A stretch of 64,000 nucleotides of DNA from Rhizoclosmatium globosum (taxonomy: Eukaryota; Chytridiomycota; Chytridiomycetes; Chytridiales; Chytriomycetaceae), in the NCBI GenBank assembly GCA_002104985.1, contig MCGO01000042.1, positions 124,001 to 188,000 of the forward strand, given 5' to 3'. The position numbers were made by a program, and so were the translations under genes. The notes beneath the pieces were generated by a model. The model made no database searches. It saw only the letters and a program-made list of their open reading frames with translations, and was not told where the DNA came from. This document shows, piece by piece, positions 1-11,473 of the stretch (the stretch's first letter is position 1; every line of letters begins with the position of its first letter).

Positions 1-249
1 CTTCTTGGAACTTTGAACGGAGGCTGAAACCTTATTCCTCACACGCTAAGAATGCCCGTTGGACGTTGCCACCCGTGCCTCTGTTTCAAGGTTTCAAGGC
101 ACATAATTCTCTTATGTATCTCGCTGAAATCAAAGGGTGTCTTCTGTTTGGGGCCTCTTTTCAAATAAAATGAAATGATAATATTTTGCTGAGATTTGGA
201 ACGCCATTGTTTCTTAGCCCATTCTGGAAGCGACCAAATCAAAAACGAA
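1..249. other. left-edge non-coding stretch
   Basis: No gene could be supported here. It is the 5' flank of the kinase that starts at 250. Open frames on the minus strand lack a credible start, domain or splice pattern. Confidence 0.5.
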
Positions 250-2439
<2,190 letters not shown>

Positions 2440-2587
2440 TTTTTCCTTCTTTCTTATCTCCTTGGTTTTCCTATTTTTGAATTAAAGAACCGTAATACTC
2501 TCGGGAACAAATTTGTAGTATTAAATTCAGTCTACTTCCCCACTAATGTCCATGAATACCTCTCACAAGCATTTCACATTAATTATT

Positions 2588-3611
2588 TTATTTACTGAAC
2601 ACTAGTACAACAGGGTACGCTCCGGTTACAGCCTTGAAACTCCCCTGAGAATTTCGCCCACCAACCCATCCAATTACAGGAAACAAAGACTCCTGATCTG
2701 CATCTGCTCCAATAATTGTAATCTGATCTGTTTTCGGTATTGTTTCAACATAATATTTCCCTGTGAATCCTTGGACAACTGCGGTGATTCCGTAATCCGA
2801 AGAGAGATCAGTTATTGAGTCAACAACAGGTGAGTATATTGCGGCAGTAATTGCGCAAATTCGACACTTTGCCTGAAATCGCTTGTAGGAATGTACTGAT
2901 GTGAGAATGGATCCTTCGCCAGTCTCAATTTGTACTGATTGAGTTGCTGTTATATTTGATGTCTCTATCTGACCCCATTTTGTGGATACTATGAAGTTAT
3001 TGAGAGTAAGTGGGTTAATGAAACGGATGGAACCGCCGCTGGACTTGATTGATACAGAATCAGTAATTAGCGGGCCTTGATAAATAACATGTATCTTTGA
3101 TCCCGTCATATTGAGAGCTGTTAATGGCGACGGAAGAGTAACATAGAGGACAGTTGTGTGGCTTCCAGAGTAGAATGGTACGCCAAATGAAATGGTAATT
3201 TGCAATGACGAATCAGATGAAATTAAAACGGGCTCAACGGTTATTGAAGGATGTGATACGTCCCAAGCAACCTAATCATGAGCACTTAGTTTTGAAGTGA
3301 ACTGGCGCCAATCAAACCTTTGCCATGTTTCCCTCTCCTTCAAGAACCACCACACTTGTCTCGCCTGGACCCGCAGTTATCACTCTCAGACTGTTGAAGG
3401 ATACGGACGGAACCATTTGAACGCCAGATGAGTAGTCTGCCTTGAATGGAAACAGGTATGCTATAGCCAATAGGGACACTCCAATAAAGAGTGCTATCTC
3501 AACAAGCCAAGTTGCCCATGTCTTTGGAAGTCGTTGAGGCTGTTCATGGACTGCTTCTGCTTCGAGAAGGGGTGCACTCTCCAGTGAACCAGAGTTCGAA
3601 TTTAATGACAT
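2588..3611 (-). CDS. single-pass membrane protein of the dileucine beta-repeat trio, member 1
   Basis: Model: exons 3611-3318 and 3271-2588, 325 residues. The N-terminus carries ESAPLL, an acidic dileucine signal (ExxxLL). A single hydrophobic segment follows (about residues 35-55, WLVEIALFIGVSLLAIAYLF). The rest should be lumenal or extracellular: repeated short beta-strand pattern, NxT/S sequons and a C-terminal glycine-rich block with VIGWVGGRNSQGSFK. It is a diverged paralogue of the two plus-strand genes at 3632 and 4680, sharing order, length and C-terminal pattern. The strand repeats resemble right-handed beta-helix or DUF4097-like 'adhesin' domains, but that is an impression only. ExxxLL before a transmembrane segment is the standard AP-3/AP-2 signal for vacuole or lysosome-type compartments, so an endolysosomal site is inferred. 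Function unknown. Confidence 0.8.
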
Positions 3612-3631
3612 TTCTTCTTCATAATAAAAGA
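3612..3631. promoter_or_regulatory. very short head-to-head spacer between divergent start codons
   Basis: Only 20 bases lie between the ATG of the minus-strand gene (3611) and that of the plus-strand gene (3632). The promoters and 5' leaders must therefore overlap each other's coding sequence, unless one gene uses a later start. Confidence 0.5.
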
Positions 3632-4636
3632 ATGGAAGTAACACCTCTACTGCCTCATCAATCACCAGCCCACCCTCTGGCCCTACAAGATCCACTCAAA
3701 CATAAAATATGCTTGAAACGAACAACTTTGATTGGCATTTCCCTTCTCCTCCTTCTCATCATTATCTTCGAATCATCAAAGTTTGCAATCACTTTCCGAT
3801 TCCCAGCAAAGTTGGCCAACGAGGCAGCGTCTCTCAAATCAATCCGCTTTTCGTATGAAGGTGTTGGGACTGTGAAAGTGATTGCCGTGCGGGGAAAGGA
3901 CATGAAATATACGATGTTGGAAGCCGAATACATCACCACCGATTGGACTCGTCTCTTTGGAACGACAATGGACGCACTGGTAGTTCAAGCGGACCCTACT
4001 TCTATCCGGTTCATGGCCAAATTCCCTCCCCTCAATACACTCTTCAGCCCAAGGATCACTGTCACAATTTACGCATACCTGCCACTCGAACTAGAAAACT
4101 TATCTATTCAAGGCGAAGATATTGATGTGATATACATGGGTCCCAACGTTTCAAAGACCTTGAGTGTCAAAGTTCAACGAGGAACTATCCAAATCCTCAC
4201 CCCGATTTCATTAGTAAACGTTGCACTATCGACAACAAAGGGAACTTTAAGGATAGAAAACGCAAACGCCACAACGTTTGAATTGGCAGCTCTAGATTTA
4301 TCCTCGTCAGTATCTGTGACTGGCCGAATAGGAGGTTTCAAATCAGCTGTAATCACTACTAAAAGTGCTTCTGTCAATATGTTTCTCTACCCAGACGTAT
4401 CCGCGTCTGTTAAAATGAAATCTATAAAGGGGAGCTACAAGTTGGGGACCTATGGATTCAAAGGGAATGTGTCCTTCTCAAGTCAAAGACATGCTGGATT
4501 ATTTGATGGAATTGACTGGCCCTTGCTGGGAATCTTACCGACACGAGCCACTGTTGGAGGAAAGGATGGGAGAGGCGTAATGTCAATTGAAACCCAACAG
4601 GGTATAGGGCAGTTCATATTTGCAAAGTTTTTATAA
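3632..4636 (+). CDS. single-pass membrane protein of the dileucine beta-repeat trio, member 2
   Basis: One uninterrupted exon, 334 residues. The N-terminus has EVTPLL, an ExxxLL dileucine signal. After a basic patch comes one transmembrane helix (about residues 34-50, rich in L and I), giving type II topology. The outer part has an FSYEGVGTVK block, a TDWTRL motif, YAYLPLELENLSIQG and then repeating short strands that alternate hydrophobic and Ser/Thr residues. It ends with GIDWPLLGILPTRATVGGKD. All these blocks recur in the next gene with clear identity, so the pair is a recent tandem duplication. The minus-strand neighbour is a more distant copy. No catalytic motif is visible. The start chosen is the first ATG that yields the dileucine-TM arrangement shared by the three copies; an earlier in-frame non-ATG extension is not conserved. 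Confidence 0.85.
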   Translation: MEVTPLLPHQSPAHPLALQDPLKHKICLKRTTLIGISLLLLLIIIFESSKFAITFRFPAKLANEAASLKSIRFSYEGVGTVKVIAVRGKDMKYTMLEAEYITTDWTRLFGTTMDALVVQADPTSIRFMAKFPPLNTLFSPRITVTIYAYLPLELENLSIQGEDIDVIYMGPNVSKTLSVKVQRGTIQILTPISLVNVALSTTKGTLRIENANATTFELAALDLSSSVSVTGRIGGFKSAVITTKSASVNMFLYPDVSASVKMKSIKGSYKLGTYGFKGNVSFSSQRHAGLFDGIDWPLLGILPTRATVGGKDGRGVMSIETQQGIGQFIFAKFL

Positions 4637-4679
4637 AATAGTTTCGTTTCTCCTGTTGTTCGGAAATAATTATCAAATA

Positions 4680-5678
4680 ATGGAGTCATCACCTCTGTTG
4701 GAAGAAACGATTTCCCAATCACTTCCACCACTACAAAATACCCAACCTCGAAGGACATTGTTTCACCGCACAATCACAATATGCATAGCAATACTACTTG
4801 TCGTCATCCTCCTCTATGAACCGTCAAAGTACATGATCATGTTCCGCTACTACGGCCGCATCCAGAACAAAGCCGAAGCTCTCAAAGCAGTTTATTTCAC
4901 AAGCGAAGGAGCTGGAACAGTCAAAATCATCGTTTTGCGAGGGACGCAGCCACAGTCTGCCGTCCTCGTTTCTGAATATGCATCGACAGACTGGACTCGC
5001 TTGTATCAAACAAACATTGAGACAACACTTGATGAAGATGATCCAACTGTTTGTCGGTTCCGTGTCCAGTTTGCACCTCTCAATCGAGGTTTCAATCCCA
5101 ACATCAAACTCACCATCTATGCGTACCTTCCCCTTGAACTTAAAAATGTATCTATTCAAGGCAGCTATATCGACCTTATGTATTTGGGTCCCAATGTGGC
5201 TGATACTCTGAACGTCGAAGTGCAACAGGGATCTGTCCGCATACTCACCCCCATTTTAGCCAAGCGAATCACGCTCTCAACAACAAAAGGAAATCTTAAG
5301 ATGGATAATGTTCATGCAACCACAATTCATATTAAGTCATTGGATCAGGATTCGGTCGGTACCATTTCTGGTACTATAGGAGGATTCAATTCCGCAATTC
5401 TAGAAACTCGGAGTGGGGACATTCGAGCAATCCTGAACCCAATAGCAAATGCATCGATTTTTATGAGATCTATCTCTGGTAGTTATTATCTTACTACGTA
5501 TGGTTTTAAAGGAAACCTTACGTTTTCGAGCCAAGTACATCCCGGATTGTTCGATGGCATTGATTTTCCCCTTCTTGGCCTTTTTCCTACTCGTGCAACT
5601 GTAGGTGGAAAAGATGGGAAGGGTATCATGTATGTAGAAACTCAAACGGGATTAGGACAGCTCTTTTTTAAGGAATAA
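4680..5678 (+). CDS. single-pass membrane protein of the dileucine beta-repeat trio, member 3
   Basis: One exon, 332 residues, beginning 43 bases after the stop of member 2, in the same orientation. N-terminal ESSPLL dileucine signal, then a transmembrane helix (ITICIAILLVVILLY) and a lumenal domain collinear with member 2. Shared blocks are FTSEGAGTVK, STDWTRLY, YAYLPLELKNVSIQG and GIDFPLLGLFPTRATVGGKD. The last block suggests a fixed C-terminal cap on a repetitive beta-solenoid-like domain. Several NxT/S sequons fit a secretory-pathway protein. Lack of introns in members 2 and 3, against one intron in member 1, suggests that 2 and 3 arose from each other. Role unknown; vacuolar or endosomal membrane location is inferred from the signal. 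Confidence 0.85.
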   Translation: MESSPLLEETISQSLPPLQNTQPRRTLFHRTITICIAILLVVILLYEPSKYMIMFRYYGRIQNKAEALKAVYFTSEGAGTVKIIVLRGTQPQSAVLVSEYASTDWTRLYQTNIETTLDEDDPTVCRFRVQFAPLNRGFNPNIKLTIYAYLPLELKNVSIQGSYIDLMYLGPNVADTLNVEVQQGSVRILTPILAKRITLSTTKGNLKMDNVHATTIHIKSLDQDSVGTISGTIGGFNSAILETRSGDIRAILNPIANASIFMRSISGSYYLTTYGFKGNLTFSSQVHPGLFDGIDFPLLGLFPTRATVGGKDGKGIMYVETQTGLGQLFFKE

Positions 5679-5738
5679 TTAAAGCTAAATCGATCTTTAT
5701 TGTGCTCAAAAAGAAAAACGACAGACGGATATGCTTGT

Positions 5739-7535
5739 TTACTCCTCGCGACGCTTTGTGACCTTCAACTCCAGCCCGTTTGGCAAGTGGCAAACGATTC
5801 CATCAACAAGTTCAAGCTTTTGTCCAGGAATAAGCTCAAAATCAAAGGTTCTAAGCAATTGGATCAAAACAACCTAAAGAAAATTCAAATGAGTAAAAAC
5901 CATCATTTTACAAACATATCAAAATAATTCGGTACCTTGGCCTCCATAATAGCCATTTTCATTCCAGGACACATGTGCTGACCTGCACCGAATGGCATGA
6001 AAGTTCCATCCACAACTTCCTTGTTAATCCAGCGCTCAGGCTTGAACTCTTCCGCATCTGGGCCCCAGTATTGAGGATCCAAAAACACAGTCTGTAAGTT
6101 GGCGCTGAAATAGTCCTAGATAAAATATAAGTTATAGCCCCAAAAGCATCAGAAACGATACAAACATTCTTCTTAAACTTGTAGCCCAACATTTCCATAT
6201 TCTCAGAAGCGACAACACGGTCCAGTCCCATAAGGATGTTCTTGGTTCTTTGGGTCTCCTTGAAAACGTAGTCCAAGTATTCAAACTTGGAGAGCTCGTC
6301 CAAACGAGGGAATTCAGTACTGTCCGGAGGGTAATTTGCATCAATTTCTTGATGAAGGGTTTTCAAGGCATCTGGGTGTTGGCACAACTGGAGGAATACG
6401 TTGGTAATTGTGTTGGAAGTGGTGTCGTGACCTGCAAACATGAGAGCCATGCATTCATCACGAATTTCCTTATCGGAAAAGAGCTGAAACAAATAGATTA
6501 CTACTTCTTTCTAACGGAAGTGTTATATTTACCATTTCCCCGTCTTCGGTCTTCTTGAGAAGTGGAGTCAACAAATCAGATTCACTTTCTTCTTCTTCCC
6601 CTTCTTCAGCCTTCTGTCTACGAGGGGCCAAAAACTCATTGATCATTGCATCAAAGTAAGTAGTAATCGGGACCACATCCGTCTCCGAAATCTTGAAGAA
6701 TCCCCAAAGGAACTTTGGCACAAACGTACGATAGATACCGATACGACCAATCTCATCCACATACGTTCTCAATTGAACGCTTCTTTTGTCAACAGAATCC
6801 TTTCCTGACTTGAGGTCGTCGAAGCCTTGGAGGCAGTTCATGTCGTGCGAGAACGCCACGCGGGTGAGAACGTCGAGAGTCAAGAGAGACAAGTATTCAC
6901 GGATATTCATGACAAACGAGCCGTCTTCTGAGTTTACAATATGGGCGTCAAACATGCGGGTGAGGTCTTGAACCAGGTCCACAGTGACACCGTAGGCCTT
7001 ACGCACGAATTGAGGACCCATTCCACTAACAATTGCCTTGCGGTGCTTTTGCCAAACTGGTCCAGTCTCCATGGCGAATAAAGCTTGAATTAAAGATTTG
7101 AGGTAAGGTTCGGCATAACTGATAACACACTCTTTGAACTCAAAAAGACTCACCATAACCGAAGACGTCCGGAGTCACCTTCAAGAAGAAATCGTTACGT
7201 CTAAACTCTTTGGATGTCAAGATGCGCTTCATTTCCGTTGGATCGGAAACATAGTTCTCAACTCTATCAAAGATAAAGTGTGTCATGATTGGACCAAGGG
7301 TACGGTTGAGCTATGGAGAGAGAAAGCGTTAGATATAGCGTACACCCTGAGAGTAAGGATTTACATTGCGGTAGTAGAGATAGAAAGTGTCTGTGAGAAG
7401 TGGAGTTAGGAAGTCAGGCATGTTGTGGATCAAGGGCCAGTTAGTCAGATGCGGAGGAGTTCCACTCTTGGCAGGCGTAGTTGACGCAGGAGCTGGAGCT
7501 CTGGCAGGAACAATGACGGTGGGTTCGGCAGTCAT
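5739..7535 (-). CDS. cytochrome P450 lacking an obvious membrane anchor
   Basis: Six exons: 7535-7365, 7310-7154, 7083-6533, 6483-6166, 6115-5936 and 5873-5739, 503 residues. All P450 signatures are present: I-helix FAGHDTTSN (oxygen activation), K-helix KETQR (ExxR), PERW, and the heme loop FGAGQHMCPG with the thiolate cysteine near residue 448. These enzymes oxidise a lipophilic substrate using O2 and a reductase partner. The substrate cannot be told from sequence. The N-terminus is an Ala/Pro/Thr-rich stretch without a hydrophobic helix, unlike the neighbouring paralogue and most microsomal P450s. Either it is soluble or peripherally bound, or a 5' exon is missing. Exons 2 and 4 have exactly the same lengths as in the paralogue upstream. 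The last intron (5935-5874) is absent there. Confidence 0.92.
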
Positions 7536-7655
7536 TCAAAGTTTTGGATCAAGAATAAAAAACGTGCCTCAGAAAAAAATTTCATGTTTGGCAAAGGGTT
7601 CAGCGCCCAGTCTCCAACAAATCAAGGCAAGTTCACAAGCTCAGCACGGTTATTC

Positions 7656-9444
7656 TTAGACTGCAGTTACCCATTCCCTACTCTTCTCTGACCCTCTCTT
7701 TGTCACTCTGAGCTTCAATCCTTCCGGCAAATGATTCACAACACCATCCACAAGCTCCAACTTCTGACCATCAACCAACTCAAAGTCGAAAAACCGCACC
7801 AGCTGAATCAAAACAACTTTGGCTTCCATCAATGCCATCTTCATTCCAGGGCATGCGTGTGGTCCTGCAGAGAAGGGATAAAATGTTCCATCAACAACTT
7901 GATGATTGATCCATCGTTCAGGTTTGAATTCTTCTGAATCAGGACCCCAAATTTCAGGATCTAAAAGGATGGCTCTGTTGTTGGCCATGAAGTAATCCTA
8001 ACGTAACGTCAATTGTCAGTTCAAGTTTTGATTTGATCTGAGGGAAAATTACTCACTCCCTTTTTGAATTTGTATCCCAGAACTTCAATCTCATCTGCGG
8101 CCACTTCACGATCAATACCCATTATAATAGGCATAGTTCGTTGAGTTTCTTTGATTACGTAGTCAACGTATACGAACTTGGTCAAATCATTGAATGCAGG
8201 ACAGGTTTCGTCGTTGGGAGAAGTCAGATCATCAATCTCGGTACGCATAGCAGCTAAAGCATGTGGATTTTTGCATAGTTGCAAAAACACGTTCGTGATT
8301 GTGTTTGAGGTGGTGTCGTGGCCGGCAAACATTATAGCGAGACATTCATCACGAATCTCCTTGTCTGAGAATAACTAAAAGGTGTATAAATTCTAAAGAA
8401 CTGAAGAAAAACGATGGATACCATTTCTCCGTCGTCTCCACGTCCCAGTAACACTGTTAGCAAATCGTTGATTCCTTCCTCTCCATCCGTCCCTTCTTCA
8501 ACTGCCTTTCTTCGAGGACCCAGGAATCCCATAATCATATCATCAAAGAACTTGTTTTGTGGAGCAATGTGGCGCTTCGTCACCTTAAAGAACCACCACA
8601 AGAAGGAAGGGATAAGCAATCTCGTGACACCAACGCGACTGACTTCATCGATATTCTTTCGCAGATTTCCATTTCCTGATGCAGATTCTTCCTTTCTCAA
8701 CCGTCTATCGTCATCATATGTTTGCAAGCAATTCATGTCATGCGAAAAGGCAACCCTTGTAATGACGTCCAAGGTGATGAGCGATAAATACTCCCGAATA
8801 TTCAATTCATAGGACTTTGAAGGAGATGAGTCGATATGAGCGTTGAACATCCGAATCATATCATCCATTAATTCCACAGTAACGGTATAAGCTTTACGCA
8901 CAAATTGGGGACCCATCCCACTAACAATTGCTTTCCGATGCTTCTTCCAGAGTGGTCCGTTCTCCATTCCAAACAGCGCTGCCAAACAGAGTTAAGCAGA
9001 GTTGACACTCAAAAGTTTAGTGTTACCGAATCCAAACACATCCTGATTCGGCCGCAAGAGAAAGTCAGTGCGCACAAACTCGGGTGATGTTGCAATGCGC
9101 TTGCAGGTGTCTGGATCGGACACGTGGTACTCAATCTTGCCCACGAGGTTGTTGGTAGTGATGTGGCCGAGCTTCAGCTGAACCTGTGCATTGGTTGAAG
9201 TATTAGAAGGCCCTTGAGTAAGTGTGAAGGGTGCAAGAGAAAGGGGTACCTGTCGAAGGTAGACGTAGAATGTTCCGTTGAAAAGGTGTTTTGCAAAGTA
9301 TGGAAGGTGGCCAATCAGAGGCCAGTTTGGAAGCGATGGAGGCCGCTTGGAATTACCGCTTTTACTTGACAATGTGAAGAGGGCGGCGGCAGCGATCACG
9401 GCAACAGAGACCCCTCCGAAGACCTGGGGTGATGTCACTTCCAT
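7656..9444 (-). CDS. cytochrome P450, membrane-anchored paralogue
   Basis: Five exons: 9444-9250, 9183-9027, 8978-8422, 8374-8057 and 7997-7656, 522 residues. An N-terminal hydrophobic helix (about residues 10-27) is followed by a basic/proline hinge (KRPPSLPNWPLIG), typical of ER-anchored P450s. Signatures: FAGHDTTSN in the I-helix, KETQR, PERW and heme loop FSAGPHACPG with the cysteine near residue 458. It is close in sequence to the downstream gene at 5739, in the same orientation, 120 bases away: a tandem duplication. Three introns fall at matching positions and phases. The intron 9249-9184 is 66 bases, a multiple of three without stop codons, so its retention would insert 22 residues. 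Reaction: monooxygenation; substrate unknown. Confidence 0.93.
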
Positions 9445-9525
9445 TGATAAGGTTTTGCCTCTGTTTTTTTCTTTTGAGTTATTTATTATCACAGCTTATG
9501 GAAGCGTTGAAATTCTGTTTATCGC

Positions 9526-9534
9526 ATATATAAG
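9526..9534. promoter_or_regulatory. TATA-like element in a divergent promoter
   Basis: The motif atatataag sits in the 160-base spacer between the minus-strand P450 start (9444) and the plus-strand start at 9605, about 70-80 bases from each. Its core is nearly palindromic, so it could serve either gene. Seen by eye only. Confidence 0.35.
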
Positions 9535-9604
9535 ATAAATTTATACAATCATAATATCCTCATGTGAGTTCTTTCTTTCTTCGCTTTTCTTTGATTCAAA
9601 TCAA

Positions 9605-9883
9605 ATGACTGTTGAAAAGAACACCACAGCTGTGAGAGACATCGATTGCTGGCCTTGCCGGCTGACTGGAGGAGGAGTGATGCTGGGCGTATCAGGTTAT
9701 CTTGCATACGAAATGCGGATAGCTCACCAGAATGGGCTCAAGCTCCCCATCAAGCAATACCCAAGACTTCATGTTGGTCTCTTGAGTGGAATGAGCTTAG
9801 GTATAGTTGTTGCTCCCAACGATTACCCTGACATTTGCTGTTTAGCATTCGGTGCCGCTGGATTGGTTCGTCTGTTCTGGTGA
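9605..9883 (+). CDS. DMAC1/DUF4536-like small mitochondrial membrane protein
   Basis: Single exon, 92 residues. It has an N-terminal CWPC pair (DIDCWPCRLTGGG) directly followed by a glycine-rich hydrophobic segment (VMLGVSGYLAYE), a short polar loop and a second hydrophobic segment (HVGLLSGMSLGIVVA) with more hydrophobic sequence to the end. Two short helices behind a CxxC motif are the pattern of DUF4536, the family of human DMAC1/TMEM261, which helps assemble the distal membrane arm of respiratory complex I. Known from the family: mitochondrial inner membrane. Inferred here: the same site and role. The length fits the fungal members. It shares a divergent promoter region with the P450. The match rests on pattern recognition of a short protein, so confidence is moderate. 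Confidence 0.55.
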   Translation: MTVEKNTTAVRDIDCWPCRLTGGGVMLGVSGYLAYEMRIAHQNGLKLPIKQYPRLHVGLLSGMSLGIVVAPNDYPDICCLAFGAAGLVRLFW

Positions 9884-10169
9884 CTTTGAATCAAAGAAGA
9901 CTTTGGAATCATCAGGGAATCCACTATTCATTCCTAATAAAACATAGCAACACAGTAGTTTGTTTCTTTGTTTGTGTCGTAGGATACTAGAAAACGGTGA
10001 TTCAGGGGAGGCTTGCGACCAATAGCACCGTGATACAAATAATTCCAACGTTGTAGTAACAAGATATCGCGCATGTGATTTCCAAGGTGAAGGCAAGCCT
10101 CCGATTGCACAATTGCATTCCTCTGCCAAACATCTTCCCCCGCATCTCCCTTTAGTCCAAACAACGCAA

Positions 10170-11302
10170 ATGACGATCCCGCTCCAACTGAACTACCTCA
10201 GCAAGGAAAGCGAGAAGGAAGTAGACCAGAAAGAGGGCACCCTTTCGCAAGAAGAAGAGTCGATTGAATGCGAGTTGTGTTTTGAAGTGCCCAACCGAGC
10301 CAAGGTTATTCCCCTTCATTGATTGCTTGAAGCAGCTAACAAGGCAGCAATCAGGAGCTTCCGTGTTGCCGCCAGAATGTGATTTGTTCGTTGTGCGCCC
10401 GGGCCTGGCTCGCGAAGCACCGCAGCTGTCCCTTCTGCCGCAGACACCTTTCGTCACAGGTCCGCCACCTCGGAATCGCTGACTCAGCCGTCCAGAAAGT
10501 TTGTTTGTCTCTTGAACTGGTTACTGCTTGCTTCTCATCAAAAACCTTGGTTCAATAACCTTAGGTCGTTGATACGCTCAATGTCGCTTGTCCCTTCTCG
10601 GTTGCTTCGTGCCCTTGGACTGGTCGGAGGGATCAACTGCCTTCTCACTTATCAAACGAATGCGTCGTTGCTAAAGGTTTGCATCATCGTGGGAACCCTC
10701 GCCACCCACCCAATTTCTTGCTTACCAAACCCGATATTGATATCCCCTATTCTACATCAGAACCTACTTCAAACATTCCAAACATTGCAGACTTTGCTCT
10801 AGACGAAAAATGGTACTATGTGGATCGCCGCAGCAGACGCTTCTCCACAGCTTCGGATTCCGTGCATTCTCAAACTGCAATTGATATTCCGCAACGAGCT
10901 ATTAGTGCTCGCAGCAGTCTCGTTCATGATCATGGAATGTCTGATCAACTCAGTGCTGTTGGGAGTGCGGTTGGATTGGTCCGTGATCGATCTACTGGTG
11001 CAGCTGGAACTCAGGAAGATAATGGTTCTGAGACGGGTAGTGAGGCGGAACGGATCAATCAAGAACGGGAACGTGCTCTTCATGATCATACACCGCTATG
11101 GGAACAAGTTCAGAGTTATGTCATGACTCCTGAAGAAGTGGAAGCGCGTCAGCGGCGTAGGGAGTTGGCTGCGCAACAGCTCGAAGCTGATCAAGTAGAG
11201 CAAACTTGGCTTCAGAGGAAACGCAGCATGTTGATTGGACTTGGAATCATTGCACTTCTCATCATCCTAATTACCGTTGGATACTTCCTCAAAAGTAGAT
11301 AA
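10170..11302 (+). CDS. tail-anchored RING-finger protein with TRAF-type zinc-finger segment
   Basis: Model: exons 10170-10304, 10355-10498 and 10565-11302, 338 residues. The first half forms a RING-like finger across the first intron: CELC, then CCRQNVICSLC, then CPFCRR. A Cys/His segment of TRAF/SIAH style follows (CPFSVASCPWTG ... H ... C). The long middle is acidic and Ser/Arg-rich, with a helical RQRRRELAAQQLEADQVEQ stretch. A C-terminal helix (LIGLGIIALLIILITVGYFL) five residues from the end makes it a tail-anchored protein. RING plus membrane tail usually means a membrane E3 ubiquitin ligase. The usual zinc-binding His between Cys3 and Cys5 is not evident (Gln/Asn instead), so ligase activity is uncertain. 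The first intron uses a gttatt donor, and the acceptor could shift by three bases. Confidence 0.75.
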
Positions 11303-11473
11303 CCTTCTCCATGAACTTTTTATAAGCAGACACATGCACTTTGATACATCTCAAAACGAAGGAATTAAGAATTATTACGTTCGTTGTTACCTATTGTACA
11401 AAAACACAACAAATAAACTGCTTTATGATTCTTTTATTTAGATAATGAACAACGATATCCCACTTATTCTCTT

